A stretch of DNA of 30,373 bases. Origin: an uncultured Oceanospirillaceae bacterium. GTDB taxonomy: Bacteria > Pseudomonadota > Gammaproteobacteria > Pseudomonadales > Oceanobacteraceae. The position numbers and the translations under genes are program-made. The stretch covers positions 1 to 30,373 of the forward strand of contig CALJVD010000083.1 of assembly GCA_937974825.1 (NCBI GenBank), given 5' to 3'. Shown in pieces: positions 16,062 through 24,586 of this stretch. Numbering within the stretch: position 1 is the stretch's first letter; each line of letters begins with the position of its first letter. The notes under the pieces were generated by a model. The model ran no database searches, was not told the origin of the DNA, and was given only the letters and a program-made list of their open reading frames with translations.

Positions 16062-16297
16062 TACTGTTTTTCTTGCTCAGTCTTTTTTTGAGAGGTTGAG
16101 TCGGTGTCTGATGATTGATGATTTAAGGGTTTAGAATCATCGCCATCAACTTTACCGTCTTCATCCATGGCTTTTTTAAAGCTTTTTACAGCTCCGCCTA
16201 AGTCACCACCCATGTTGCGTAATTTTTTCGTGCCAAAAATCATTACAACAATAAGTAAAATGATTAAGAGTTGCCAAATACTGATGCCACCTAACAT
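16061..16297 (-). CDS. tatA: TatA, pore-forming twin-arginine translocase subunit
   Basis: Single-span protein of 78 residues starting MLGGISIWQLLIILLIVVMIFGTKKLRNMGGDLGGAVKSFKKAM. The FGTKKLRN hinge followed by the amphipathic helix is the TatA signature. TatA oligomers form the transient passage for folded proteins. It is 21 bases after hisE and runs into tatB with a one-base overlap. The hisI-hisE-tatABC order is widespread in Pseudomonas and its relatives. Confidence 0.97.
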   Translation of the reverse strand: MLGGISIWQLLIILLIVVMIFGTKKLRNMGGDLGGAVKSFKKAMDEDGKVDGDDSKPLNHQSSDTDSTSQKKTEQEKQ

Positions 16298-16318
16298 AGG
16301 GTTACCCTCGTAAAATTA

Positions 16319-16654
16319 TTAATCTTGTGTGCGTGATGCTTTTTCTTCTAAGCCAGACATATTAAAGCGTCGTGCGAGCTCATCAATAACAGCTTCCGGG
16401 CGGACGCCTAACTTTGATAAAGCCACTAAGGAGTGGAACCATAAGTCGGCTGTTTCATAGATGACTTCACTGTTATCTTTGTTTAATTCGGCGTCTTTAG
16501 CAGCAATAATGGTTTCAACCGCCTCTTCGCCAACTTTCTCTAAAATTTTGTTGAGTCCCTTATGATACAAACTCGCCACGTAAGATGAGTCCGCGCTCGC
16601 ACCTTTGCGTTCCTCTAAAATATCACCTAACTGACTTAATACATCACTCATCAT
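16319..16654 (-). CDS. hisE: Phosphoribosyl-ATP pyrophosphatase
   Basis: Second step of histidine synthesis, hydrolysing phosphoribosyl-ATP to phosphoribosyl-AMP. The 111 residues form an all-helical MazG-type fold with the KVGEEAVETIIAAKD metal-binding motif and the YETADLWFHSLVALS helix. The start is ATGATG directly after the hisI stop (TAAATGATG), so either ATG can serve. HisE is a separate protein here and not fused to HisI as in enteric bacteria. That separate arrangement next to tatABC is common in pseudomonads. Confidence 0.96.
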   Translation of the reverse strand: MMSDVLSQLGDILEERKGASADSSYVASLYHKGLNKILEKVGEEAVETIIAAKDAELNKDNSEVIYETADLWFHSLVALSKLGVRPEAVIDELARRFNMSGLEEKASRTQD

Positions 16655-17032
16655 TTAATAAATCTCTTTTGGGTCTTTTAAAACCGGATCTGTGCTAACC
16701 CATTCGCCGTCTTTCCATACACGATAAAAACAGCTTTCACGTCCTGTATGGCAAGCGATATTGCCAATTTGCTCTACCTGTAAGAGCAAAACGTCTGAGT
16801 CGCAGTCTATACGTACTTCATGTAATTTTTGGATGTGACCGGATTCTTCGCCTTTGCGCCACAGCTTTTTTCTGGAGCGTGAATAGTATATCGCACGTTG
16901 CTCTTTTAGGCTTAATGATAACGCTTCTTCGTTCATCCAAGCCATCATTAAAATTCGACCTGTTTTATGGTCTTGCGCTATGGCGGGAATCAAACCGTCG
17001 CTTGTCCATTTAATGTTGTTTAACCAGTCCAT
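16655..17032 (-). CDS. hisI: Phosphoribosyl-AMP cyclohydrolase
   Basis: Third step of histidine synthesis, opening the adenine ring of phosphoribosyl-AMP. From the chosen start it has 125 residues. Seen are MAWMNEEALSLSL, the YYSRSRKKLWRKGEESGH block, DCDSD for magnesium and CHTGRESCF for zinc. The frame opens to 17083 inside ubiB, but the double ATG at 17035/17032 follows AGAGG, with better spacing for the second, and MDWLNNIKW is a normal family start. The start lies 13 bases after the ubiB stop. Confidence 0.95.
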   Translation of the reverse strand: MDWLNNIKWTSDGLIPAIAQDHKTGRILMMAWMNEEALSLSLKEQRAIYYSRSRKKLWRKGEESGHIQKLHEVRIDCDSDVLLLQVEQIGNIACHTGRESCFYRVWKDGEWVSTDPVLKDPKEIY

Positions 17033-17045
17033 CATTACCTCTGAG

Positions 17046-18698
17046 TTAATTGCGCCAAACCAACAGCAGAATACCGGCAGCAATAACGCCTAGCCCGATG
17101 CTCTCGTGGATGCCTAGGAAGAAGGCTTGATGCCATAAAAAATAACCTGTAGCTGCTGTTATCAGAGCGCTTACTTGAGCGTGGCGCTGTTTACGCGACT
17201 TTTCAATTTCTTGGCGTAAGTCGTGTAGCTCTTTATGGATAAGCGCTTGGCTTTCATCTAGGTGGTTTAAACGGGTTAATGCACCGTGCATTAGATTTGG
17301 CATTTGTGGTGCTTTTTCAATCCAACTTGGTAATTGGCGCTTAAACTCTTTAAAGGCAGCCTTAGGACCAAAACGTTCTCGCAACCAACGTTCTAGGAAT
17401 GGCTTGGCAGTTGTCCATAAATCCAGTTCAGGGTAAAGCTGGCGACCGAGCCCTTCAATATTGAGTAGCGTTTTTTGTAGCAGTACCAGCTGAGGCTGTA
17501 CTTCCATATCGAAGCGTCTGGCGGTGGTAAACAGTTGAATTAGTACATGGCCAAACGAAATCTCTGCCAATGGCTTTTCAAAAATAGGCTCAAGCACTGA
17601 GCGAATGGCAGCCGCAAACTCATGTACTTTAGTGGTGGGTGGTACCCAACCGGAGTCAACGTGAAGCTGCGCAACTTGGTAATAGTCTTGATTGAAAAAC
17701 GCCATCATGTTCATGGCTAGGTAGTTTTGGTCATCTTTGGTCAACGAGCCAACGATGCCGCAATCAATAGCAATATATTTAGGGTTTTCTGGGTGCTCGC
17801 GCGATACAAAAATATTGCCTGGGTGCATATCGGCATGAAAAAAGCTGTCACGAAATACTTGCGTAAAGAAGATTTCAACACCGCGCTCGGCTAACAGCTT
17901 GAAGTTGGTGTTCTGTGCTTTCAACGCGTCAATATCAGCGACGGGGATACCATAAATACGCTCGCTAACCATAACTTTGGTGCGTGTATATTCCCAATAG
18001 ACTTCGGGCAGATAAATAGAATCTGAATTAGCGAAGTTCCGGCGAATCTGAGTGGTGTTAGAAGCTTCAATTTGAAGGTTTAGCTCACCATAAATAGTAT
18101 TACGATAATCTTCGACCACCTCTAATGGGCGTAAACGACGTCCTTCGCTAGAGTACTTAACCAGTATGCGTGCCATGGTTTCGAGTAGTTGAAGATCGCG
18201 CTCAATGGTGCGTTCAATGCCAGGGCGTACAACTTTTACGACAACATTTTGGCCAGCTTCGCCTTGTGCGTTAAATAAACGAGCGGCATGCACTTGCGCA
18301 ATGGACGCTGAGGCTAACGGCTTTTCTTCGAATTCATAGAAAAGCGTGTCAATCCTTTGTCCAAGCTGCTCTTCAATAAGTTTGATGGCTTGCTTACTAG
18401 GGAAAGGCGGGACGTTGTCTTGTAGATGTTTTAGCTCAAGAGCAATGTCTTCAGGCAGTAAGTCGGGACGGGTCGATAGAATCTGTCCAAACTTAATGAA
18501 GATAGGGCCAAGGGCTTCTAGCGCTAAACGTAAGCGTTCACCACGATTAAGTTTTGATGGTACGGGATTGAGTCGCCATGGCGCCAACCAAAAGAAAATA
18601 CGTGCTAGCAAAGGCAGTTGGTGCAAGGGCATTAAGGCGTCTAGCCTATAGCGCGTAAAAACAAATAAAATCTTCCACAAGCGCTTAATGCTGTTCAT
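17046..18698 (-). CDS. ubiB: UbiB, atypical kinase-like protein of ubiquinone biosynthesis
   Basis: ABC1/ADCK family ATPase needed for ubiquinone synthesis, anchored in the inner membrane. From the preferred start it has 550 residues. The family KxGQ motif is seen as FIKFGQILSTRPDLLP, the Ala-rich loop as ASASIAQVHAA, and the C-terminal lobe has HADMHPGNIFV and AIDCGIVG. Two hydrophobic segments close the protein (about 505-548). The frame opens to 18746 inside ubiJ, but the ATG at 18698 follows AAGGAAG and gives MNSIKRLWKILFVFTRYRLD, the family start. It begins 4 bases after ubiJ. Confidence 0.96.
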   Translation of the reverse strand: MNSIKRLWKILFVFTRYRLDALMPLHQLPLLARIFFWLAPWRLNPVPSKLNRGERLRLALEALGPIFIKFGQILSTRPDLLPEDIALELKHLQDNVPPFPSKQAIKLIEEQLGQRIDTLFYEFEEKPLASASIAQVHAARLFNAQGEAGQNVVVKVVRPGIERTIERDLQLLETMARILVKYSSEGRRLRPLEVVEDYRNTIYGELNLQIEASNTTQIRRNFANSDSIYLPEVYWEYTRTKVMVSERIYGIPVADIDALKAQNTNFKLLAERGVEIFFTQVFRDSFFHADMHPGNIFVSREHPENPKYIAIDCGIVGSLTKDDQNYLAMNMMAFFNQDYYQVAQLHVDSGWVPPTTKVHEFAAAIRSVLEPIFEKPLAEISFGHVLIQLFTTARRFDMEVQPQLVLLQKTLLNIEGLGRQLYPELDLWTTAKPFLERWLRERFGPKAAFKEFKRQLPSWIEKAPQMPNLMHGALTRLNHLDESQALIHKELHDLRQEIEKSRKQRHAQVSALITAATGYFLWHQAFFLGIHESIGLGVIAAGILLLVWRN

Positions 18699-18702
18699 GG
18701 AG

Positions 18703-19359
18703 TTATGCTTCCTTCTCGCTAGACTGTTTTTTCTGTAAATGTTCAATTCTGGCAGAAAGTCGATCGGTGGCTAATCTTAACTCGTCGACTTCATTGGCAA
18801 AGGTGCTGATTTGTTCAGCAGGCACGACCAGTGCTGATTCTGTTTCTAAGTAATCTTTTACGGCAGACCTTTGCGTATTGAGCGTAGATTTTCCCCAACG
18901 CAATAATGATCGAAAACCACTGCCAAGCTGATGTGCTAGCAAGTCACCGGTAAGAGGGCTGATGAGCGCCTCCCAGTCAATATCAAGCTGCTCAATAATG
19001 CCAGTGATTGCAATGGCAAATTCGCTATCACCAATGAGGTCTATGTCAGAGTTTATTAAACGATTCGATTTGTTGTCGCTTAATGCTAAGGCAATGAAAT
19101 CGTTAATGCTGCCTTCTAAGCAGGCATCGTAAACCACTTCGTTAGATAAGCAAAAACTGACATTGCCATCCAGTATGCGTATGTAGAAAGCAACGGGCTC
19201 AGAAGACAGGGGGCTTAATATTCTTAAGCCCAATACTTTGCCTTGGTGACGACATAGCTTTTGCTGCGATGCAGGGTCAGCCGTTAATACTTGATTGATC
19301 GTGAGTTCAATGGGAAGTATTAAGCTTTGCTGAAGTTCTGCAGATAAGCGGTTTAGCAT
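18703..19359 (-). CDS. ubiJ: UbiJ, SCP2-domain ubiquinone accessory factor
   Basis: Protein of 218 residues with an SCP2-like lipid-binding domain at about 15-115 (ending near SDIDLIGDSEFAIAIT). A DWEALISPLTGDLLAHQLG block and a C-terminal coiled coil (VDELRLATDRLSARIEHLQK) follow. In Escherichia coli UbiJ binds the polyprenyl intermediates together with UbiK and is needed for aerobic ubiquinone synthesis. Sequence conservation in this family is low, so the call rests on the domain order and on the ubiE-ubiJ-ubiB context. Its start shares one base with the ubiE stop. Confidence 0.92.
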   Translation of the reverse strand: MLNRLSAELQQSLILPIELTINQVLTADPASQQKLCRHQGKVLGLRILSPLSSEPVAFYIRILDGNVSFCLSNEVVYDACLEGSINDFIALALSDNKSNRLINSDIDLIGDSEFAIAITGIIEQLDIDWEALISPLTGDLLAHQLGSGFRSLLRWGKSTLNTQRSAVKDYLETESALVVPAEQISTFANEVDELRLATDRLSARIEHLQKKQSSEKEA

Positions 19360-20108
19360 TAGGGTTTGATTCCGCGGTGTAAAGCAACCACACCCTGAGT
19401 TAAGTTGTTGTATGTCACACGAACAAGCCCTGCATCTTCCATCATTCCCTTAAGTGTTTCTTGATCAGGGTGCATACGGATGGATTCTGCTAAGTACTTA
19501 TAGCTTTCAGCGTCATTAGCGACAATTTTACCCATCATCGGTAACGCAGCGAAAGAATATAGGTCATAGGCCTTGCTCATTAGTGGATTGGTTGGTTTAG
19601 AGAACTCCAATACCAGTAAGCGTCCGCCTGGCTTTAAACAGCGAGTCATAGAGCGTAAAGCAGCGTCTTTGTCTGTAACGTTACGTAGACCAAAAGCAAT
19701 GGTGATAACATCAAAGCTATTATCGGCGAAAGGTAAGCACTCGGCGTTAGCTTGAACGTATTCAATATTATTAACGTAGCCCTGATCGGTTAAACGGTCA
19801 CGACCAACGTTAAGCATGGATGAGTTAATATCGGCTAGCACTACCTTTCCTGTGCTGCCCACAATTTTTGAAAACTTACGAGTCAGGTCACCCGTACCAC
19901 CGGCAAGGTCTAATACCTGGTTGCCAGGGCGAACGCCTGACATATCAATGGTAATGCGTTTCCATAAGCGGTGAATACCGAATGACATAAAGTCATTCAT
20001 GATATCGTATTTGCTTGCTACTGAATGGAATACATTGGCTACTAAGGCTTGCTTCTCTTCTTCTGCAACAGTTTTGTAACCAAAGTGAGTGGTCTTTTCC
20101 CCAGACAT
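19359..20108 (-). CDS. ubiE: UbiE, ubiquinone/menaquinone C-methyltransferase
   Basis: SAM-dependent class I methyltransferase of 249 residues, the usual length. It methylates the C-2 position of the demethylated quinol precursor. Motif I is VLDLAGGTGDLT at about 65-76, preceded by FHSVASKYDIMNDFMSFGIHRLWKR. The second signature, VITIAFGLRNVTDKDAALRSMTRCLKPGGRLLVLEFSKP, is complete. GGAGAA precedes the ATG, and this is the first gene of the minus-strand run reaching to tatC. TATACT about 38 bases upstream of the ATG could be a -10 element, but no convincing -35 accompanies it. Confidence 0.97.
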   Translation of the reverse strand: MSGEKTTHFGYKTVAEEEKQALVANVFHSVASKYDIMNDFMSFGIHRLWKRITIDMSGVRPGNQVLDLAGGTGDLTRKFSKIVGSTGKVVLADINSSMLNVGRDRLTDQGYVNNIEYVQANAECLPFADNSFDVITIAFGLRNVTDKDAALRSMTRCLKPGGRLLVLEFSKPTNPLMSKAYDLYSFAALPMMGKIVANDAESYKYLAESIRMHPDQETLKGMMEDAGLVRVTYNNLTQGVVALHRGIKP

Positions 20109-20266
20109 AAGGGTTTCTCCATACGTAACGTGATTTATGAGTATAGTTTAACGAGGGAGACACAAATTGTCTTGTATAGAAACACGATAGATTAAAAAGC
20201 TTGATGAAAAGCAAGTCAGATGTGATTAAACTATCGACCGATACAGGGATATATCAAGGATGTAGT

Positions 20267-21025
20267 ATGATAAAAATATGGAGCTTTCTATGTTTGGTGT
20301 TATTTGTTTCGCAGTCTGTCGCCGCCAGTGATCGGTTTCGCTTGGCCATACCTGATAGCGCTTACCCACCTTATGTAGTCAATTCACCGCAGCAAGGCCA
20401 TTATCAAGGGGTTATGGTTGAGACGATTGAACCTGTCTTAGCTGATTTAAATGTTTCCCTAAAGATACAATCTGCGCCCATTAAGCGCTTCGATTTCCTA
20501 TTAGAAAGTGGTGAGATAGACGCTTTGATAGACTCCCCTAATTGGGTTGATAACCCCGATCAAATGCTCTGGCTAGATTTAGGCTTGTGGGTGGAAGACC
20601 GCTTGTACTATGCCTTAAATGCGCCTAAGCCACCGCAAGATATACAGCAATTAGATAACGCCGAAATAATTACTCATATGGGATATAACTATCCAGAGTT
20701 TGAACGCTATTTTGCAGCTTCTAAAGCGGCACGTATCGATCAATATACAAATGCTGAAATGCTCAAAGCACTCTATGCGTCGCCACGTGGAAGTCGACGC
20801 TATATGATTATGGATAAAGCGGTTTTGCAGTGGCATTTAAATAACGCAGCGGCAGGGCAAGAAATCGAGTTAGAGTCGCTCTTTATTAGTTGCTCACCGC
20901 TTAAAATTCGACTAGCAAATACAGAAAAGATGCGACAGCTACAGCCTTTAATGCAAGAGAAAATAAAGCAGCAAAGAGACTTGAATAAGCCCAAGCATTG
21001 CCTGGCGGTAAGTCAATGGAATTAG
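20267..21025 (+). CDS. Periplasmic solute-binding-like protein (SBP_bac_3 type), orphan
   Basis: Predicted exported protein of 252 residues with a signal peptide (about 1-20, ending SVAA) and a fold like amino-acid-type periplasmic binding proteins. Seen are LAIPDSAYPPYVV, QGVMVETIEPVLADLNVSLKIQ, RFDFLLESGEIDALIDSP and a final helix followed by KHCLAVSQW. The frame opens at 20201, but the ATG at 20267 has AAGGA in front and starts directly with a signal peptide. No permease or ATPase gene is adjacent, so it may serve a transporter encoded elsewhere or act as a sensor. The ligand cannot be predicted. Two cysteines (in FISCSPL and KHCLAV) could pair. Confidence 0.8.
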   Translation: MIKIWSFLCLVLFVSQSVAASDRFRLAIPDSAYPPYVVNSPQQGHYQGVMVETIEPVLADLNVSLKIQSAPIKRFDFLLESGEIDALIDSPNWVDNPDQMLWLDLGLWVEDRLYYALNAPKPPQDIQQLDNAEIITHMGYNYPEFERYFAASKAARIDQYTNAEMLKALYASPRGSRRYMIMDKAVLQWHLNNAAAGQEIELESLFISCSPLKIRLANTEKMRQLQPLMQEKIKQQRDLNKPKHCLAVSQWN

Positions 21026-21051
21026 GTGGCCGCCGCTTGTGCGACCACCTA
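21023..21051. terminator. Shared hairpin between convergent genes
   Basis: TAGGTGG and CCACCTA form a perfect 7-pair stem around a GC-rich 15-base loop that can pair further (CGC with GCG). The left arm includes the stop codon of the binding-protein gene, and the right arm ends 11 bases before the end of the convergent transporter gene. No strong T-run follows on either strand. It is a plausible bidirectional terminator. Confidence 0.45.
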
Positions 21052-21062
21052 GGTTATATTCG

Positions 21063-22790
21063 TTAAATTCCCTCATGCCCATGACACACTGCATCCAATG
21101 CTTCCTGTAAGGTTGCAGTGAATAACAGTTGCCCTTGAATAGGCTTCATGCCTGAGCGTGCCAGTGTTTTTAATGGCTGAAACTGCAGGTCGGCAATAAC
21201 AATTTTCGTCTCATTTTTGGCTGAGGCATCAATGAATTTGTTAAGAGCCGCTAAGCCACCGGCATCCAGTAACGATACCGAGTCCATATATAAGACAATG
21301 CCTTTATGTTGATTGCTCAGTGCTGCAAGCTCCGAAAAAATACGATCGGCTGCGGCAAAGAATAAGGCGCCTTGAATCTTATATACAGCCCAACCTTCGG
21401 GGAGGGCATCAGGAATGAGCTTAGGATGATCACTAATATCGCTCACTTTCGTCAGTTCTGAAATTTCTTTCATAAACAATAGCGCAGCTAATACCACACC
21501 TACCGCAATGGCGATCACCATATCAAAGAAGACTGTTAAACTGAGGCAGGTGAGCAACACAATGGTGTCACTGATTGGGGCCGTTTTAATGAAGTTTCTT
21601 ACGTTTTTAGCATCACCAATATTCCATGCCACAACTAACAAAATGGCCGCCATAGATGCCATAGGCAAGTAAGCCAGCCAAGAAGCGAGTATTAGTAGGC
21701 CTGCAAGCACGACTAAACTATGGATAATGGCTGCAAAAGGTGTTTGTGCACCAGCGCGTAAGTTAGCCCCAGAGCGAGCAATGGCAGCCGTTGCAGTAAT
21801 GCCGCCGAAGAAAGGAACGACTATATTGCCTAGGCCTTGACCAAGTAATTCACTGTTAGCGCTGTGACGTGTGCCTGTCATATTGTCGAGTACAACAGCA
21901 CACAATAAAGACTCAATTGCTCCAAGCATGGCAATTGAAAAGGCAGCCGGTAGTAGGTTCTCTAACAAACTCCAACTAAAGCCAATAGGGTTGCCATCAG
22001 CACTGGGTTGCAACCAAGGCCAGACAAACTGAGGCAGGTAAGGCGGTATGCCAGCGCCTGTAGAGCCATCAGGCAATAAGTAGCTAAAGCGATTACCAAT
22101 GGTATCCACCGAATGGCCTTGAGAACTAAACAGCCAAGCAACGCCAACACCAATTAAAAGGGCGGGAATGTGTGGCGGAAAGCGACTAATCTTCTTCCAA
22201 AAAACGAGCGTTAAGAGCGTTGCTATGCCTACTAAAAAATTAGTCCAGTCCAAGCCGGGTAGCCCAATAACAATTTGCTGTACTTTGCCCACGTATGACT
22301 CAGGGTAAGAAATGGCTAAACCAAAGAAGTCTTTAAGTTGAAGTGTGGCGATGACAATGGCGATACCGGACGTAAATCCAAAAGTGACGGACTGAGGAAT
22401 ATACTCAATCAATCGCCCTAGGCGTGCAAACGCTAGGATTAATAGAATCACCCCCGACATGAAGGTAGCTAGTAATAAACCACCTAAGCCAAATTTTTCA
22501 GCCACAGGGTAAAGGATAACTACGAAAGCGGCCGTTGGTCCTGAGACACTGTAACGCGATCCACCAGTAAGAGCGATAATAAAGCCAGCAATAATGGCTG
22601 TGTACAGACCGTATTGAGGCGCTACGCCACTAGCGATAGCTAGGGCCATAGATAAAGGGATGGCAATAATACCGACAGTAATACCGGCACTTAGATCACC
22701 AGCAAAGCGCTGCCAAGAGTAGGCCTTTTCAGCCAGAGATTCTCTGACAGCATGACCGATACGTAACGAAAATAATTGTGAACGAGACAT
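21063..22790 (-). CDS. SulP-family anion transporter with STAS domain
   Basis: Inner-membrane transporter of 575 residues. The SulP signature lies near the N-terminus (AGITVGIIAIPLSMALAIASGVAPQYGLYTAIIAG), followed by GGSRYSVSGPTAAFVVIL and about ten to twelve hydrophobic segments through residue 440. A cytoplasmic STAS domain occupies about 455-565 and includes VLYMDSVSLLDAGGLAALNKF. SulP proteins carry sulfate, bicarbonate, dicarboxylates or other anions. No adjacent carbonic anhydrase or sulfate-assimilation gene points to one, so the substrate is left open. The ATG at 22790 has a weak ribosome binding site. The gene stands alone, 55 bases downstream of the yggT-yggU pair. Confidence 0.92.
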   Translation of the reverse strand: MSRSQLFSLRIGHAVRESLAEKAYSWQRFAGDLSAGITVGIIAIPLSMALAIASGVAPQYGLYTAIIAGFIIALTGGSRYSVSGPTAAFVVILYPVAEKFGLGGLLLATFMSGVILLILAFARLGRLIEYIPQSVTFGFTSGIAIVIATLQLKDFFGLAISYPESYVGKVQQIVIGLPGLDWTNFLVGIATLLTLVFWKKISRFPPHIPALLIGVGVAWLFSSQGHSVDTIGNRFSYLLPDGSTGAGIPPYLPQFVWPWLQPSADGNPIGFSWSLLENLLPAAFSIAMLGAIESLLCAVVLDNMTGTRHSANSELLGQGLGNIVVPFFGGITATAAIARSGANLRAGAQTPFAAIIHSLVVLAGLLILASWLAYLPMASMAAILLVVAWNIGDAKNVRNFIKTAPISDTIVLLTCLSLTVFFDMVIAIAVGVVLAALLFMKEISELTKVSDISDHPKLIPDALPEGWAVYKIQGALFFAAADRIFSELAALSNQHKGIVLYMDSVSLLDAGGLAALNKFIDASAKNETKIVIADLQFQPLKTLARSGMKPIQGQLLFTATLQEALDAVCHGHEGI

Positions 22791-22845
22791 GTGATTACCA
22801 ATACATACTAATAAATATTATTAAGTAAGAGCGGTTGGGAATCGG

Positions 22846-23130
22846 TTAGTGATTTATACAGTCAGGAATGACTTTAGGGTTATCAATCTGCACTCTTTTA
22901 TGGCGAGATAACTCACCACTAATAAGAGATACGGCCCTTTTACTAACTGCAAATTCCTTTGCTAAAAACCTAATAAGTTCGGTGTTGGCTTTGCCTTCTA
23001 CTGGTGGTGCTTTAATGCGAATCTTTAATGCCTCACCATGTAAACCAACGACTTCAGATTTCGATGCTTTCGGTTGTAAGTGGCAGGTGAGAATTAAGTT
23101 ATCCCCTTGCCACTGAAAAAACGTGCTCAC
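22846..23130 (-). CDS. DUF167/YggU family protein
   Basis: Small basic protein of 94 residues of the YggU family, with unknown biochemical role. The family motif KASKSEVVGLHGEALKIRIKAPPVEGKANTELIRFLAKEF is complete, followed by VSLISGELSRHKRVQI. It starts with GTG inside the stop of yggT (GTGA overlap), so translation is probably coupled. The proC-yggT-yggU order is conserved in many gammaproteobacteria. Confidence 0.93.
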   Translation of the reverse strand: MSTFFQWQGDNLILTCHLQPKASKSEVVGLHGEALKIRIKAPPVEGKANTELIRFLAKEFAVSKRAVSLISGELSRHKRVQIDNPKVIPDCINH

Positions 23131-23717
23131 AGCCCAAAAAACAATCCACGGGGAACACCTAAGGAGACAGCTATAGGTGTTACCACGAGAATTTCTGACA
23201 TTCTAATGGCTAAAAATAAAACAATAGGGGAAAGATCAATACCGCCTAAGTCAGGCATTATTCTGCGAATAGGACGGATAGCTGGTTCAAGTATTTGATT
23301 AACAAGAATAAGTGCAGGGTTGTACGAGTTAGGTGCAATCCAAGAGGCTATCACGATAATAATTAATCCCCAGAAATAAATGTTTAGCAATAACGACAGT
23401 AAACCGACAGGTGCCCAAAGAAAGAAGTTCGCCCAAGGCATGATCGGCTGTGAGGACACTAAGAAAATCAAAGCAATAATAACAACCTGTATGATATAGG
23501 CTAACAATAAAGAGGCTATATCAATGCCACCATAGCCAGGAATAAAGCGACGTAAGGGAACAAGAATAGGACTGGTCGCTTTTACCACAAATTGTGAAAT
23601 AGGGTTGTAAAAATCGGCACGTACTAGTTGTAGCAAGAAGCGTAGCACTACGACTAATAGTACTAAGCTGCCTAGGCTATTAATTAGTAACATACCGGCA
23701 CTTGATAGTTGGGACAT
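23127..23717 (-). CDS. YggT family membrane protein
   Basis: Inner-membrane protein of 196 residues made of two YggT repeats. Each repeat has hydrophobic helices followed by the motif seen as NPISQFVVKATSPILVPLRRFIPGYGGID and again as NPALILVNQILEPAIRPIRRIMPDLGGIDLSP. The exact function is unknown. Plant relatives assist cofactor assembly in cytochrome b6 and bacterial ones have been linked to osmotic tolerance. GGAGAG precedes the ATG. It lies 50 bases after proC on the same strand. Confidence 0.93.
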   Translation of the reverse strand: MSQLSSAGMLLINSLGSLVLLVVVLRFLLQLVRADFYNPISQFVVKATSPILVPLRRFIPGYGGIDIASLLLAYIIQVVIIALIFLVSSQPIMPWANFFLWAPVGLLSLLLNIYFWGLIIIVIASWIAPNSYNPALILVNQILEPAIRPIRRIMPDLGGIDLSPIVLFLAIRMSEILVVTPIAVSLGVPRGLFFGL

Positions 23718-23767
23718 AAGCTCTCCGCGCTTAATTTATAACTGCGTATTAAAAAAGGATCTTACTC

Positions 23768-24586
23768 TTAGTTGGCAAAATCTTCACTGAGTTCTTCGGC
23801 GCGGGTTTGTGCGGCCTTTAGTGCGTTTTCTACCATTTCTCTAAAGCCTGCCTTCTCAAATGATAGAATGGCTTGCTCTGTGGTGCCACCGGGGGAGGTT
23901 ACTCGTTTGCGCAACTCGGCAGGCTCTACATCAGAGTTTAATGCTAACTGGCTAGCGCCTGCGGCGGTTTGTAGTGTGAGAAGCTTTGAAGCTTCAGGGC
24001 TAAGCCCCATTTTTTGGCCGGCCTCTATCATGGCTTCAATAAGAAGGAAGAAATAGGCGGGGCCGCTTCCTGAAACCGCAGTGACAGCGTCAATCTCGGA
24101 TTCCTCTTTTAGCCATGCGGTGGTGCCGACGGCTCTTAATAAGGCATCTGTTTTTTGGCGCTGTTCAATACTGACTTCATCGGTAGCATACAAGCCGGTC
24201 GCACCTTGGCTGATTAAAGCAGGAGTGTTAGGCATGCAGCGAACAATAGTGCTGCAGCCACTCCATTGTCTGAGACTGCTTGTGGTGATACCAGCGGCAA
24301 TAGACACTATCAGGCTATTTTGTTGCTTAAGGGTGCTGGCTAAAGGTGACAGGACAGACTTCATTACCTGAGGTTTTACGGCTAGCACCACAATGTCGGC
24401 GTTTGTTATGGCGGCGCTGCCATCTGCATGAGTGGTTACCTTGAACGTCTTTTCTAGATGCTGACACTGCTCTTCGTTCGGATCTGCGACATGAATAAGC
24501 TGAGGGTTGATGTCCCCCTGTCTTATGAGTCCGCCGATAATGCTGGTGGCCATGTTCCCCCCACCGATAAAAGCAATTTGAGTCAT
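23768..24586 (-). CDS. proC: Pyrroline-5-carboxylate reductase
   Basis: Last step of proline synthesis, reducing pyrroline-5-carboxylate with NAD(P)H. The 272 residues match the family length. The N-terminal Rossmann motif is IAFIGGGNMATSIIGGL. VKPQVM, IVRCMPNTPALISQGATGLYA and the catalytic-domain block AVTAVSGSGPAYFFLLIEAMIEAG follow, with the closing signature LRKRVTSPGGTTEQAI. In most relatives yggS stands directly upstream, between pilT and proC. Here the upstream region is a 300-base gap with no coding frame, so proC is the first gene of its operon. Confidence 0.97.
   Translation of the reverse strand: MTQIAFIGGGNMATSIIGGLIRQGDINPQLIHVADPNEEQCQHLEKTFKVTTHADGSAAITNADIVVLAVKPQVMKSVLSPLASTLKQQNSLIVSIAAGITTSSLRQWSGCSTIVRCMPNTPALISQGATGLYATDEVSIEQRQKTDALLRAVGTTAWLKEESEIDAVTAVSGSGPAYFFLLIEAMIEAGQKMGLSPEASKLLTLQTAAGASQLALNSDVEPAELRKRVTSPGGTTEQAILSFEKAGFREMVENALKAAQTRAEELSEDFAN

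Noticed and set aside
20158..20172. AGACA-CAAAT-TGTCT inverted repeat between ubiE and the binding-protein gene
   Set aside because: Arms of five bases are too short to support an operator call without conservation data.
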